Shown here: piece by piece, positions 1-8,391 of the stretch
Layout of the letters: every line of letters starts with the position of its first letter
How positions within the stretch are numbered: the first letter of the stretch is position 1
Assembly: GCA_005885405.1 (NCBI GenBank)
Contig: VAYN01000006.1
Coordinates: 56,101-120,100, forward strand
Direction: 5' to 3'
Source: Actinomycetota bacterium
GTDB taxonomy: Bacteria > Actinomycetota > Thermoleophilia > Solirubrobacterales > 70-9
DNA length: 64,000 nucleotides
Made by a program: the position numbers and the translations under genes
The notes under the pieces: generated by a model
The model's database searches: none
Told to the model about the DNA's origin: nothing
The model's input: the letters and a program-made list of their open reading frames with translations, nothing else

Positions 1-1811
1 CGGAGAACTTCTACCTCGACCCGATCTCCTTCTCCGACGACGAGCTGGCGGCACTCTCGACGGCGCTGATGCTGCTGACCGACGGCGGCTTCGCCTACGC
101 CGAGCCGCTGCGGTTGGCTCTGCAACAGGTCGCCTGGGGCCACCCGAACCCGCTCCACGAGGGCGAGCGGGCCCCGGTCGAGATGGCGATGACCGCCTCG
201 GCCGGCGGCCGGGAGCTCTCCCAACGGCTCTCCAAGATCGAGACCGCGATCTCCCGCCGCAAGACGATCGAGTTCACCTACTTCACGATGGAGCGGGGCG
301 AGACCGAAAAGCGCAAGGTCGACCCCTACCACCTGGTCTTCCGCGGCGGCCAGTTCTATTTGATCGGCCATGCCCACGAGCGCGATGCGGTCCGCGTCTT
401 CCGCCTCTCGCGGATCCAGGGCAAGGTCGGTTACGCCTCCAAGGCCGAGCACGACTTCTCACCGCCCGAGGACTTCGACCGCCGTGACTACGGCAGCCGC
501 GCCGACTGGCAGCTGGGGGAGACGAAGGGGACGGCGAAGATCTTCATCCGCGAGCGGATCGCCTGGCTGATCGAGCGGGACTACGGGACCTACGGTGAGC
601 TGCGCAACGTCAAGAAGTCCGACGGCGCTCCCGGCAAGGGCCGCGTCTTCGAGACCCCCTACGCCTCCGAGCGCGAGCTGATCGCCTGGGTCCTGCGCTG
701 GCGCCAGAACGCCGAGGTGCTGGCCCCCGACGACCTCCGCGAGGAGGCCGGGAAGCGCCGCGGCCTGCTGCTGGCGCGCCACGAGAACGGGTTCAAGCCG
801 GCCGAGGTCGTCGACCGCCCGCTCGACGAGCAGCCCAAACGCGCCCGCTCCAACGGCCGTGGCGAGGCAGCGATCCGCCCCGAGCGCTTCGCCCGCCTCG
901 TCACCCTCGCCGGCCTCCTGATCGAAGCCGCGAAAAAGGGCGAGCGCCTCCACGTCAACGACCTCCGCGACCGCCTCGAACTCACCGAAGAGGAGCTGCG
1001 CGAGGACGTCGAGCTGCTCAACGTCGTCAACTTCGGCGGCGGCACCTACGTCCTCTACGCGGAAATCATCGGCAAGGAAATCGAGGTCGACTCGCAGCCC
1101 TACGGCGACAACTTCGCCCGCCCCGCCCGCCTGCTGCCGTTGGAGGCAAAGGCGCTGGTGGCGGCGATCGACCTCTTCGGCGACCACCTGCCGCAGTCAG
1201 ACCTGCAGACGGCGCGCCGCAAAATTGTCAAGGCGCTCGGCCACGACCCCTCCGAGGAGGGCCTCGAGATCGCTTCCGCCGGGGGCGGCGACGCCGAGAT
1301 CGCCCGCGCCGTCAACCAGGCGATCGCCGAGAGCCGCGTCCTCGAGCTCAGCTACTACAAGGAGAACGAGGACCAGTTCACCGAGCGCCGGGTCGAGCCC
1401 TACCGCCTCGAGAACGGCAAAGAGGGCTGGTACGTCGAGTGCTACGACCTGACCAAAGAAGGGGTCCGACACTTCAAGCTCGACCGGGTCAAGGAGGCGC
1501 GCCTCTCCGACGAGAAGTTCGAGCCGCGGCCCGAAGTCGAGGAGTTCGCCGGAGTCGAGGGTTGGATGACCCACGGCGAGGTGCCGACCGCTGAGGTCGC
1601 CCGCGTCTGGGTCTCGCCCGATCGGGCCCGCTGGCTGCGCGAGGAGCGGACCGTGGTCGAGGAGCTGGCCGACGGCGCCGTCGTCGTCGAGCTGCCCTAC
1701 GCGGGTAAGCCCTGGCTGGTGCGGGAGATCCTCCGCGGCGCCGGCGACCTCGTCGTCCTCGAGCCGCCGGACGCGCGCGAGGCGATCGCCAAAGAAGTCA
1801 CCGAGAACTGA
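1..1811 (+). CDS. PafB-PafC fused WYL-domain transcriptional regulator (5' end outside window)
   Basis: The reading frame is open from the first bases of the window, so the N-terminus, including the first helix-turn-helix, is missing. Two consecutive PafB/PafC-like units are visible. The first has a WYL domain beginning near nt 255 with the motif IEFTYF and ends near nt 800. The second starts near nt 880 with a helical DNA-binding segment and carries its own WYL domain from about nt 1300, with the motif LELSYY. In mycobacteria PafB and PafC are separate proteins that form a heterodimer activating the RecA-independent DNA-damage response and are encoded near proteasome genes. Here they are one polypeptide. 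WYL domains sense a ligand, probably single-stranded nucleic acid. The next gene begins within about 60 nt and may be cotranscribed. The assignment as a WYL regulator is firm; the DNA-damage role is inferred from the family. Confidence 0.88.
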   Translation, partial: ENFYLDPISFSDDELAALSTALMLLTDGGFAYAEPLRLALQQVAWGHPNPLHEGERAPVEMAMTASAGGRELSQRLSKIETAISRRKTIEFTYFTMERGETEKRKVDPYHLVFRGGQFYLIGHAHERDAVRVFRLSRIQGKVGYASKAEHDFSPPEDFDRRDYGSRADWQLGETKGTAKIFIRERIAWLIERDYGTYGELRNVKKSDGAPGKGRVFETPYASERELIAWVLRWRQNAEVLAPDDLREEAGKRRGLLLARHENGFKPAEVVDRPLDEQPKRARSNGRGEAAIRPERFARLVTLAGLLIEAAKKGERLHVNDLRDRLELTEEELREDVELLNVVNFGGGTYVLYAEIIGKEIEVDSQPYGDNFARPARLLPLEAKALVAAIDLFGDHLPQSDLQTARRKIVKALGHDPSEEGLEIASAGGGDAEIARAVNQAIAESRVLELSYYKENEDQFTERRVEPYRLENGKEGWYVECYDLTKEGVRHFKLDRVKEARLSDEKFEPRPEVEEFAGVEGWMTHGEVPTAEVARVWVSPDRARWLREERTVVEELADGAVVVELPYAGKPWLVREILRGAGDLVVLEPPDAREAIAKEVTEN

Positions 1812-1867
1812 ACGAGGCACCGGGACATCCCGAGGTCCTGAAGATCGTCGCCCCGAACCCGGGGCCG

Positions 1868-2530
1868 ATGACGCTGGAAGGAACCAACACCTACCTCTTC
1901 GGCTCCGACCCCTGTGTGGTGATCGACCCTGGCTCCGACGAGCCGGGGCACCTAGAGGCGATTCGTGGCGCCGCGGCCGAGCGCGGCGGCATCGGCCTCG
2001 TCCTCCTCACCCACTCCCACGGCGACCACACGGCGGGAGCCGACCAGCTCGACGCGGAGGTGGTCCTGCCGTCCGGCGGGGAGGAGCACTTCGCCCTCCG
2101 CGCCCTCGCCACCCCCGGCCACGCCGAGGACCACGTCTGCTTCCTGACCGAGACCGGCGTCTGCTTCAGCGGTGACCTTGTCCTCGGCCTCGGCTCGACG
2201 ATCGTCCCCCCGGGCGGTAACTCCCTCGCCGCCTTCATGGACTCCCTCGCCCTCCTGCAGGCGGAGGAGATCGAGCTGATCGCCCCCGGCCACGGCCCCT
2301 GGATCAGCGAGCCGGAGGCGAAGCTGGCCGAATACGTCGAGCACCGGCAGATGCGCGAGCGCCGGCTGCTCGAGGCACTCGAGGCCGGCGAGCGCTCCCG
2401 CGCCTCCCTCCTGGCGACCGTTTGGGACGACATCCCGATGGAGCTGCTGCCGATGGCGGCGATGGCGATGGAGGCGCACCTCGAAAAGCTCGAGGGCGAG
2501 GGGCGGCTGCCGGGGGACCTGGAAGCGTAA
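1868..2530 (+). CDS. Metallo-beta-lactamase-fold hydrolase (glyoxalase II-like)
   Basis: This 220-residue protein belongs to the MBL-fold hydrolases. The zinc-binding signature HSHGDH is at residues 49-54. A later histidine (ATPGHAEDH), the bridging aspartate (FSGDLVLG) and a final histidine (APGHGP) complete the metal site. The C-terminal helical part from about residue 150 resembles the DNA-binding-like tail of LACTB2/RNase-type and glyoxalase II-type homologues. The substrate cannot be told from sequence. The conserved N-terminal strand of this family (NPGPMTLEGTNTY) begins before the first ATG, and the frame is open upstream with codons reading APNPGP. True initiation may therefore lie at a non-ATG codon such as CTG 1808, which would overlap the stop of the upstream regulator gene. 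Confidence 0.85.
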   Translation: MTLEGTNTYLFGSDPCVVIDPGSDEPGHLEAIRGAAAERGGIGLVLLTHSHGDHTAGADQLDAEVVLPSGGEEHFALRALATPGHAEDHVCFLTETGVCFSGDLVLGLGSTIVPPGGNSLAAFMDSLALLQAEEIELIAPGHGPWISEPEAKLAEYVEHRQMRERRLLEALEAGERSRASLLATVWDDIPMELLPMAAMAMEAHLEKLEGEGRLPGDLEA

Positions 2531-2555
2531 GCATGCAAACTGGCTGAGCAGCCAG

Positions 2556-2561
2556 TACATT
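2556..2561 (+). promoter_or_regulatory. Putative -10 box of a leaderless promoter
   Basis: TACATT lies 6 nt upstream of the ATG at 2568. No Shine-Dalgarno-like purine run is present between them, so transcription probably starts at or next to the start codon. No clear -35 element was seen. Confidence 0.4.
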
Positions 2562-2567
2562 GGCTGG

Positions 2568-4952
2568 ATGAGGCGGGCGGCGCAGGCGGGAGTTCTTGGT
2601 GGTGCGGTGGGCGCAGGCCTGTTCGCCTCCGCCGTCGCCGTCCTCTGGCACCGCCTCGCGCGCCGGCCGCTGCCGCAGGTCGAGGGGACGATCGAGATCC
2701 CCGAGCTGCGCGACCGGGTGCGGGTGCGCCGCGACCGCTGGGGCGTGCCCCACATCGGGGCCGCTGACCGCGAGGACCTCTTCTTCGCCCAGGGCTACTG
2801 CCACGGTCAGGACCGCCTCTGGCAGATGGACTTCTACCGTCGCGTCGTTGCGGGACGGGTCGCCGAGATGGCCGGTGAGGAGGGCCTGGCGGTCGACAAG
2901 CTGATGCGGACGTTGGGGATCCGGCGCATCGCCGAGGAAGAGGAAGCGATGATGGAGCCTGAGTTGCGGGCGAAGCTCGAGCGCTTCTGCGCCGGCGTCA
3001 ATGCCGCCGCCCGCGACGCCCGCGCCCTTCCCTTCGAGATGCAGGTCCTGCGCCAGCAGTGGAAACCGTGGCGCCCCGTGGACATCCTCAGCCTCGGCAA
3101 GCTTCTCGCCTTCGGCCTCTCGACCAATTGGGAGCGGGAGCTGCTGCGGGCCGACATGGTGCGGGAGCTCGGCCCCGAGCTTGCCGCCCGGCTCGACCCG
3201 GTCTACCCCGCCGATAACCCCGTCGTCGCCGAATCACTCGAAGCCTGGACCGGCGAAGGTATGCCGCTGGTCGAGCAGATCGACCGTGTCCGGGGCTCGC
3301 TCGGCCTCGCGGCCGAGGCGTCGGGCTCGAACAATTGGGCCGTCTCCGCCTCGCGGTCGAAGTCCGGGACGCCGCTGATCGCCGGCGACCCGCACCTCTC
3401 TCCCAGCATGCCGGGCATCTGGTACGAGGTCGAGCTGCGCCACGGCGAGCGCTTCGTCCGCGGCGCCTCGCTGCCGGGGATGCCCGGCATCTACATGGGC
3501 CAGAACAACGACGTCTGCTGGACGATCACCAACGTCATGGCCGATGTTCAGGACCTCTTCGTCGAGCGGGTCGACGGCGATAACTACCTGTTCGAAGACG
3601 AGTGGCGGCCGCTGGACGTCGTCCGCGAGGAGATCGTCGTTAAGGGCCGCTCAGAGCCGGTCGTGCTGGAGGTGCGCTCGACCCACCACGGGCCGATCGT
3701 CAACGAGGCGCTCGGCGCCGATGAGGGGGAGCCGCTGGCGCTCGCCTTCCAGGCGCTGCGCGAATCGACCGCCTTCGAAGCCGCCTTCGACCTGCTCGAC
3801 ATCGCCTCCGGCCCCGAGCTGGTGGCGAAGCTCGAGTGCCACACCTCGCCCGCCTCGAACATGGTCTGGACCGACCGCGGGGGCTCGATCGGCTACAAGC
3901 TGATCGGCCGCCTGCCGCGCCGCCGCGGCGGCTGCCCCGACCTGCCAAAGCCCGGCTGGACGGGCGAGTTCGAGTGGGAGGGGACGGTGCCCTACGAGGA
4001 GCTGCCCGAGGTCGTCGACCCCGAGTGCGGCTACGTGATCACCGCCAACAACCGGATCGTCGGCGACGAGTACCCGCACCACATCACCAGCGAGTGGCTC
4101 GACGGCTACCGGGCCAAGCGGATCGAGCAGATGATCGAGGAGACCGAGGCGCACGACCTCGAGAGCTTCGAGGCGATCCAGAACGACAACTACTCGCTGC
4201 CCGGCGTCGAGGCGGCGGCGCGCCTCAGCCGCCTGCACCCGAAGGGCCAGCGCGAGCGCAGTGCCCTGGAGCGGCTGCGCAGCTGGGATGGCTGCCTCGG
4301 CCCGGACTCGATCGCGGGGACGATCTACCAGGCGTTCCTGCTGCGGCTGGGGCGCGAAGTAGCGCGCTGCGCGATCGGCGACCGCGACCTCTGCGAGCGC
4401 TGGCTCGACCGCGCCGACAACGGCTTCCTCTCCCACGTCACTTCGCCCTGGCGCTGGCACTCGCACCTGATGGCGCTCTGGGCCGAAGGCGACGAGGAGC
4501 TGATCGGCCGCTCCTGGGACGGGCTCGCGCTGGAGGCGCTGGCGGGGGCGCTCGACGACCTCGGCGACCGCTTCGGCCCCGACCCCGAGGGCTGGCGCTG
4601 GGGGCGGGTCCACGAGCTCAAGTTCCCGCACCCGCTCGGCGACGCCAACCCGCTCTTCGACCGCCTCCTCAACCGCCGCCTCCGCGCCGGCGGCGCCCAG
4701 GAGACGGTCAGCCAGATCGCCTACGACCCGAACGACCCCTACAAAGCCGTCTGGGCGCCGAGCTGGCGGATGATCGCCGACCCGACCGACCCCGACCGCT
4801 CGCGCTGGCAGATGTTCACCGGCCAGTCGGGCCACCCGGCCAGCCCCCACTACGACGACCTGCAGCCGGACTGGCTGGATGGCCGGACCCAGCCGATGTG
4901 CGGCGAGGGTCCGTGGGCGGAGCTCGAGCTGGTTCCCTCCTCGCGCACCTGA
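2568..4952 (+). CDS. Penicillin acylase family (Ntn-hydrolase) protein
   Basis: The 794-residue product has the layout of the penicillin amidase/S45 family: an N-terminal hydrophobic segment (about residues 8-27), an alpha-chain region, then a Gly-Ser junction and a long beta chain. The expected autocatalytic site is G253-S254 followed by NNW, and Ser254 would become the N-terminal nucleophile after self-cleavage. Members hydrolyse amide bonds of beta-lactams, N-acyl-homoserine lactones or related amides, so the substrate is open. The N-terminal segment suggests export or membrane attachment on the outer face. A TACATT box sits 6 nt before the ATG without a Shine-Dalgarno sequence, pointing to a leaderless message. 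An antisense frame here is only a by-product of high GC. Confidence 0.9.
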   Translation: MRRAAQAGVLGGAVGAGLFASAVAVLWHRLARRPLPQVEGTIEIPELRDRVRVRRDRWGVPHIGAADREDLFFAQGYCHGQDRLWQMDFYRRVVAGRVAEMAGEEGLAVDKLMRTLGIRRIAEEEEAMMEPELRAKLERFCAGVNAAARDARALPFEMQVLRQQWKPWRPVDILSLGKLLAFGLSTNWERELLRADMVRELGPELAARLDPVYPADNPVVAESLEAWTGEGMPLVEQIDRVRGSLGLAAEASGSNNWAVSASRSKSGTPLIAGDPHLSPSMPGIWYEVELRHGERFVRGASLPGMPGIYMGQNNDVCWTITNVMADVQDLFVERVDGDNYLFEDEWRPLDVVREEIVVKGRSEPVVLEVRSTHHGPIVNEALGADEGEPLALAFQALRESTAFEAAFDLLDIASGPELVAKLECHTSPASNMVWTDRGGSIGYKLIGRLPRRRGGCPDLPKPGWTGEFEWEGTVPYEELPEVVDPECGYVITANNRIVGDEYPHHITSEWLDGYRAKRIEQMIEETEAHDLESFEAIQNDNYSLPGVEAAARLSRLHPKGQRERSALERLRSWDGCLGPDSIAGTIYQAFLLRLGREVARCAIGDRDLCERWLDRADNGFLSHVTSPWRWHSHLMALWAEGDEELIGRSWDGLALEALAGALDDLGDRFGPDPEGWRWGRVHELKFPHPLGDANPLFDRLLNRRLRAGGAQETVSQIAYDPNDPYKAVWAPSWRMIADPTDPDRSRWQMFTGQSGHPASPHYDDLQPDWLDGRTQPMCGEGPWAELELVPSSRT

Positions 4953-5001
4953 AGTCGGGCGCCCGCCGAGACTCGACCCAGCCTGCCGGGTTCTGACAGG
5001 G

Positions 5002-6087
5002 ATGCGACGACTCAGCCCTTCTCTTCCCCTGCTCCTGATCGCCCTCGCCCTGCTCGTGCCCGCGAGCGCGCGGGCGGTCCCCCGCGGCTTTTTCGGGATC
5101 GTCCCGCAGACCCGGATCGACCGCGAGGACCTGGCGCGGATGCGGGCCGGTGGGGTGGAAACGATCCGGATGCCACTCTCCTGGAAGGGGACGCAGCCCT
5201 CTCCACGCGCCGGCTACAGCTGGGCCGGGTTCGACGCGACGGTGGCGGCAGCAGCGAGGGAGCGGATCGAAGTCCTTCCGGTCCTCGCCGAAGCACCGGG
5301 CTGGGCGACGGGGAGCTCGCGGCGGATGCCGGTCTTCAGCGGCCGCCAGCGCCGCGCCTGGACCGAATTTGTCGAAGCCGCAGTCGAGCGCTACGGCCGC
5401 GGCGGCGAGTTCTGGGACGAGCACCGGCCCGGCACGAAGGAACCGCTGCCGCGGGTGCCGATCCGCGCCTGGCAGATCTGGAACGAGGAGAACTTCTTCT
5501 ACTTCACGAAGCCGGTATCGCCTGGCCGCTACGCCCGCCTGCTGAAGATCAGCGACCGGGCGATTCGGCGCGGCGATCCGCGGGCCGACGTCGTCCTCGG
5601 GGGGCTCTTCGCAAACCCGAAGCAGGGGCCGCCGGCGGCGATGGACGCGGTCGACTTCCTCGACCAGCTCTACCGCTCGCCCGGGGTGAAGGCGAGCTTC
5701 GACGCCGTCGCGCTCCACCCCTACGCCGCCGACGTCGGCGAGCTGCGCCTCGCGGTCGAGGGCGTGCGGGCGACGATGGCCCGCCACGGCGACCGCCGCT
5801 CGCAGCTCTACGTGACCGAGATGGGGTGGGGCAGCGCCTACAACCCCCGCCTCGTCGCCTTCGAGGTCGGGCTGCAGGGGCAGGCGCGGGAACTGCGCGG
5901 CGCCTACGGCTACCTGCTCTCCAACCGCCGTCGCCTGCGGCTGGCGCAGGTCGACTGGTTCACCTGGAAGGACCTGCAGGGCAGCTGCGCCTTCTGCGAC
6001 TCCTCGGGGCTCTTCCGCGCCGGCGCCCGCTTCAAGCCGAAGCCGGCTTGGCACGCCTTCCTCGGCGTTATTCGGCGCGCGAGATAG
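5002..6087 (+). CDS. Secreted glycoside-hydrolase-like TIM-barrel protein, paralogue 1
   Basis: The 361-residue product starts with a clear signal peptide (about residues 1-25, ending near ASARA) followed by the family signature FFGIVPQT. The body looks like a clan GH-A (beta/alpha)8 glycosidase of GH5/GH39 type. Glu162 in WNEEN is the likely acid/base and Glu273 in VTEMGWGS the likely nucleophile. The first site reads NEEN rather than the usual NEPN. Near the C-terminus is a Cys pair (C329, C332) in the motif GxCxFCDxxGLF, shared with the paralogues at 7247 and 40159. The chosen ATG puts the signal peptide at the N-terminus; the frame is open further upstream but encodes nothing signal-like. 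The last 20 nt overlap the convergent PfpI gene. The glycan substrate is unknown. Confidence 0.8.
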   Translation: MRRLSPSLPLLLIALALLVPASARAVPRGFFGIVPQTRIDREDLARMRAGGVETIRMPLSWKGTQPSPRAGYSWAGFDATVAAAARERIEVLPVLAEAPGWATGSSRRMPVFSGRQRRAWTEFVEAAVERYGRGGEFWDEHRPGTKEPLPRVPIRAWQIWNEENFFYFTKPVSPGRYARLLKISDRAIRRGDPRADVVLGGLFANPKQGPPAAMDAVDFLDQLYRSPGVKASFDAVALHPYAADVGELRLAVEGVRATMARHGDRRSQLYVTEMGWGSAYNPRLVAFEVGLQGQARELRGAYGYLLSNRRRLRLAQVDWFTWKDLQGSCAFCDSSGLFRAGARFKPKPAWHAFLGVIRRAR

Positions 6088-6697
6088 CGCTGACCATCTC
6101 GACGATCTCGGCCGGCGCCTTCTGCGGCGAGCCGGCGTCGAAGGGCGGGTCGGGGTCGTACTCGATCCCCAGCTGGATCGCCTGCGCGACCTCGGTCCCG
6201 ACCTCGCGGCCGACCAAGTAGAGCGCCATGTCGATGCCGGCGGAGACGCCGGCGGCGGTGATGGTCTTGCCGTCCTCGACGTAGCGGCCGCCGACTGGCT
6301 CGGCGCCGAAGTCCCGCAGCGGCTCGAGCCAGGCCCAGTGGCCGGTCGCCTGCTTTCCCTCGAGCAGCCCGGCGGCGGCCAGGAGCAGCGAGCCGGTGCA
6401 GACCGAGGTCGTCCACTTCGTGGTCTCGTCGACCCGGCGCAGCCAGGCGAGGATCTCCTCCTCGCCCATCAGTTCGCGGGTACCGATGCCGCCGGGCACG
6501 AGAACGATCTCCGGCTCGCCGACCTCCTCGAGACTGCGGTCCGCGGTCAGCCCGACGACGCCGCTGTCGGTCCGCACCTCGCCGCGCTGCTTGGCGACGA
6601 ACTCGACCTCCCAATCCGGCACCGAGCGCAGCACCTCGTAGGGGCCGATGGCGTCCAGCGCGGTAAAGCCCTCGTAGAGCAGGATCGCGATCTTCAC
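6068..6697 (-). CDS. DJ-1/PfpI family protein
   Basis: The 209-residue protein is a single-domain DJ-1/PfpI/ThiJ superfamily member. The nucleophilic elbow cysteine is Cys100 in the motif SVCTGS, and a conserved glycine-rich turn (VPGGIGT) precedes it. Members act as glyoxalases, chaperones, isonitrile hydratases or amidases, and the family alone does not fix the reaction. The absence of a fused AraC helix-turn-helix rules out the GlxA-type regulator subgroup. Translation appears to start at a GTG. The gene converges on the upstream glycosidase gene with a 20-nt overlap and is divergent from the PPOX-type gene. Confidence 0.87.
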   Translation of the reverse strand: MKIAILLYEGFTALDAIGPYEVLRSVPDWEVEFVAKQRGEVRTDSGVVGLTADRSLEEVGEPEIVLVPGGIGTRELMGEEEILAWLRRVDETTKWTTSVCTGSLLLAAAGLLEGKQATGHWAWLEPLRDFGAEPVGGRYVEDGKTITAAGVSAGIDMALYLVGREVGTEVAQAIQLGIEYDPDPPFDAGSPQKAPAEIVEMVSAISRAE

Positions 6698-6730
6698 AAG
6701 ACGATGCTCTCATGCCGGTGCAAACCGTCC

Positions 6731-6736
6731 TAGAGT
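6731..6736 (+). promoter_or_regulatory. Putative -10 box of a leaderless promoter
   Basis: TAGAGT lies 7 nt upstream of the GTG start codon at 6744. There is no Shine-Dalgarno sequence, which fits leaderless initiation. Confidence 0.4.
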
Positions 6737-6743
6737 CTTCGCG

Positions 6744-7211
6744 GTGAGCCGGCGCGACCAGATCAAGCTCAGCGAGGAGGAGCTGCGGCAGCTGCTGGAG
6801 GAGGAGCGGGTGGCGATCGTCTCCAGCCTCGGGCCGCGCGGCTGGCCCCACTCGATGCCGCTCTGGTTCGTCCCCCGCGACGGGGTGGTCTGGATCTGGA
6901 CCTACGCGAAGTCGCAGAAGGTGCGCAACCTCGAACGCGACCCGCGGGCGACGGTCCTCGTCGAGAGCGGGCACGAGTACGGAGAGCTGCGGGGGGCGAT
7001 GGTCGAGTCCGAAGCGGTGATCCACCGCGACTTCGAGACCGTCCTCGGGTTCGCGGAAGAGCTGACCGTGCGCTACGCGGAGGGCATCTCCTCGATTGAG
7101 GGCGACGCCAAGGCGGCGCTGGAAGCCCAGGCGCCGAAGCGGGTGGCGATCAGCTTCCCGCCGCTGCGCACGGCAACCTGGGACCACCGCAAGCTCGGCG
7201 GCACCTACTGA
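6744..7211 (+). CDS. Pyridoxamine 5'-phosphate oxidase-like (FMN/F420-binding split-barrel) protein
   Basis: The 155-residue product has the split beta-barrel pattern of the PPOX/FDOR superfamily. An N-terminal helix (LSEEELRQLL) is followed by the strands VAIVSSLG and HSMPLWFV, a central WTYAKSQKVRNLERDP segment and a C-terminal barrel half. In actinobacteria such small proteins often bind F420 or FMN and reduce diverse substrates, or act on heme or biliverdin. The segment KVRNLERDPRATV is typical of the group. The start is GTG with a likely -10 box 7 nt upstream. The cofactor is not determinable from sequence alone. Confidence 0.82.
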   Translation: MSRRDQIKLSEEELRQLLEEERVAIVSSLGPRGWPHSMPLWFVPRDGVVWIWTYAKSQKVRNLERDPRATVLVESGHEYGELRGAMVESEAVIHRDFETVLGFAEELTVRYAEGISSIEGDAKAALEAQAPKRVAISFPPLRTATWDHRKLGGTY

Positions 7212-7246
7212 GCCGAGCCGATCCGCCCGCTACCTTTTCCGACTCG

Positions 7247-8368
7247 ATGAAACGACGCCTCTTCGCCCTTCCGCTCCTCGCCTGCCTCCTTCTCGCTCTG
7301 ATGGTCGGGGGGCAACCCGGCTCGGCCAAAACGCTGCCGCGGCCGCCGAAGGGCTTCTTTGGGATCGCCCCGCAGACCGAACTAACCGAACTTGACGCTC
7401 GCTACATGCGCGCCGGCGGGATCGAAAGCATCCGCCTGCCGCTGCTCTGGTCCGCGGTGCAGCCGACGCCGCGCCCGATCTACGACTGGAGCGGCTTCGA
7501 CGGCATGGTCGAAGTCGCCGCCCGGGCAGGCTTGCGGGTCTTCCCCTCGGTTGTCTCGCCGCCCCGCTGGGCGGCCCGCAAGGAAACGATGCTGCCGGTT
7601 GCCAACGCGCGCCAGCGGCGCGCCTGGTCAGCCTTCCTCAGTGCCGCCGTCGCCCGCTACGGCCCCGGCGGCGAATTCTGGGCCCAGCACGGCGGCATCG
7701 GCGTCAACTACGAACCGGCGATCTCGGTCCCGGTTCCGATCCGGGAGTGGCAGATCTGGAACGAGCCGAACTTCTTCTACTTCGCCTACCCGGTCTCGGC
7801 GCCCCAGTACGCGAAGCTGGTGACGATCTCCAGCAAGGCGATCAAAGCCGTCGACCCGGGCGCGAAAGTCGTCCTCGGTGGGCTCTTCGCCGAGCCGACC
7901 GCCAAAGGCAAGCGGGGGATGCCGGCGACCGACTACCTGCAGCGCCTCTACGCGGTGCCGGGGCTGCGCAACCGCTTCGACGGGATCGATCTCCACCCGT
8001 ACGCGGTCGACAGCGAAGAGCTCGAGGAAATGACCGAGGAATTCCACGACGTCGCCAAGGAAAACCGCGACCGTCCCGCGCTCTACATCGGCGAGCTCGG
8101 CTGGGGCTCACAGAACAACTTCCAGCAGGTGGCTTTCGAGCAGGGAATTCTCGGTCAGGTGGAGCAACTGCGCGCCTCCTACGGCTACATGCTCGAAAAC
8201 GCCAGGCGCCTCAACCTCAAGGCCTCCTACTGGTTCTCTTGGAAGGACGTCGCCGGCTCTTGCACCTTCTGCGACTCGGTCGGCCTCTTCCGCGCCGGTC
8301 CGAGGTTCCACCCGAAGCCCGCCTGGCGCGCCTTCGTCTCGATCACCGGTGGCCGCGCAAGGCCCTGA
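7247..8368 (+). CDS. Secreted glycoside-hydrolase-like TIM-barrel protein, paralogue 2
   Basis: This 373-residue protein is a close paralogue of the product at 5002, with the same order of motifs. It has a signal peptide (about residues 1-27), FFGIAPQT, an acid/base Glu173 in WNEPN, a nucleophile Glu283 in IGELGWGS and the C-terminal GxCxFCDxxGLF motif with C339 and C342. Unlike paralogue 1 it keeps the canonical NEPN. It is presumably exported by Sec and acts on extracellular or surface glycan. The PPOX-type gene separates it from paralogue 1, so the pair is a dispersed rather than perfect tandem duplication. The substrate is unknown, but the neighbouring polysaccharide region suggests self-made exopolysaccharide or wall glycan. 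Confidence 0.82.
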   Translation: MKRRLFALPLLACLLLALMVGGQPGSAKTLPRPPKGFFGIAPQTELTELDARYMRAGGIESIRLPLLWSAVQPTPRPIYDWSGFDGMVEVAARAGLRVFPSVVSPPRWAARKETMLPVANARQRRAWSAFLSAAVARYGPGGEFWAQHGGIGVNYEPAISVPVPIREWQIWNEPNFFYFAYPVSAPQYAKLVTISSKAIKAVDPGAKVVLGGLFAEPTAKGKRGMPATDYLQRLYAVPGLRNRFDGIDLHPYAVDSEELEEMTEEFHDVAKENRDRPALYIGELGWGSQNNFQQVAFEQGILGQVEQLRASYGYMLENARRLNLKASYWFSWKDVAGSCTFCDSVGLFRAGPRFHPKPAWRAFVSITGGRARP

Positions 8369-8391
8369 GCAGGGCTTCGGAGTAAAGGCCC

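Noticed and set aside
2540-2555. CTGGCTG-AG-CAGCCAG palindrome as a terminator after the MBL-fold gene
   Set aside because: The stem is only 7 bp with a 2-nt loop and no T-run; too weak to call.
3651-4850. A 399-codon open frame antisense to the penicillin-acylase-type gene
   Set aside because: Same explanation: shadow of GC-rich third positions, no motif.
8362-8375. GCCCTG-AG-CAGGGC palindrome at the stop of glycosidase paralogue 2 as a terminator
   Set aside because: Short stem without T-run in a convergent 23-nt spacer; may be chance.
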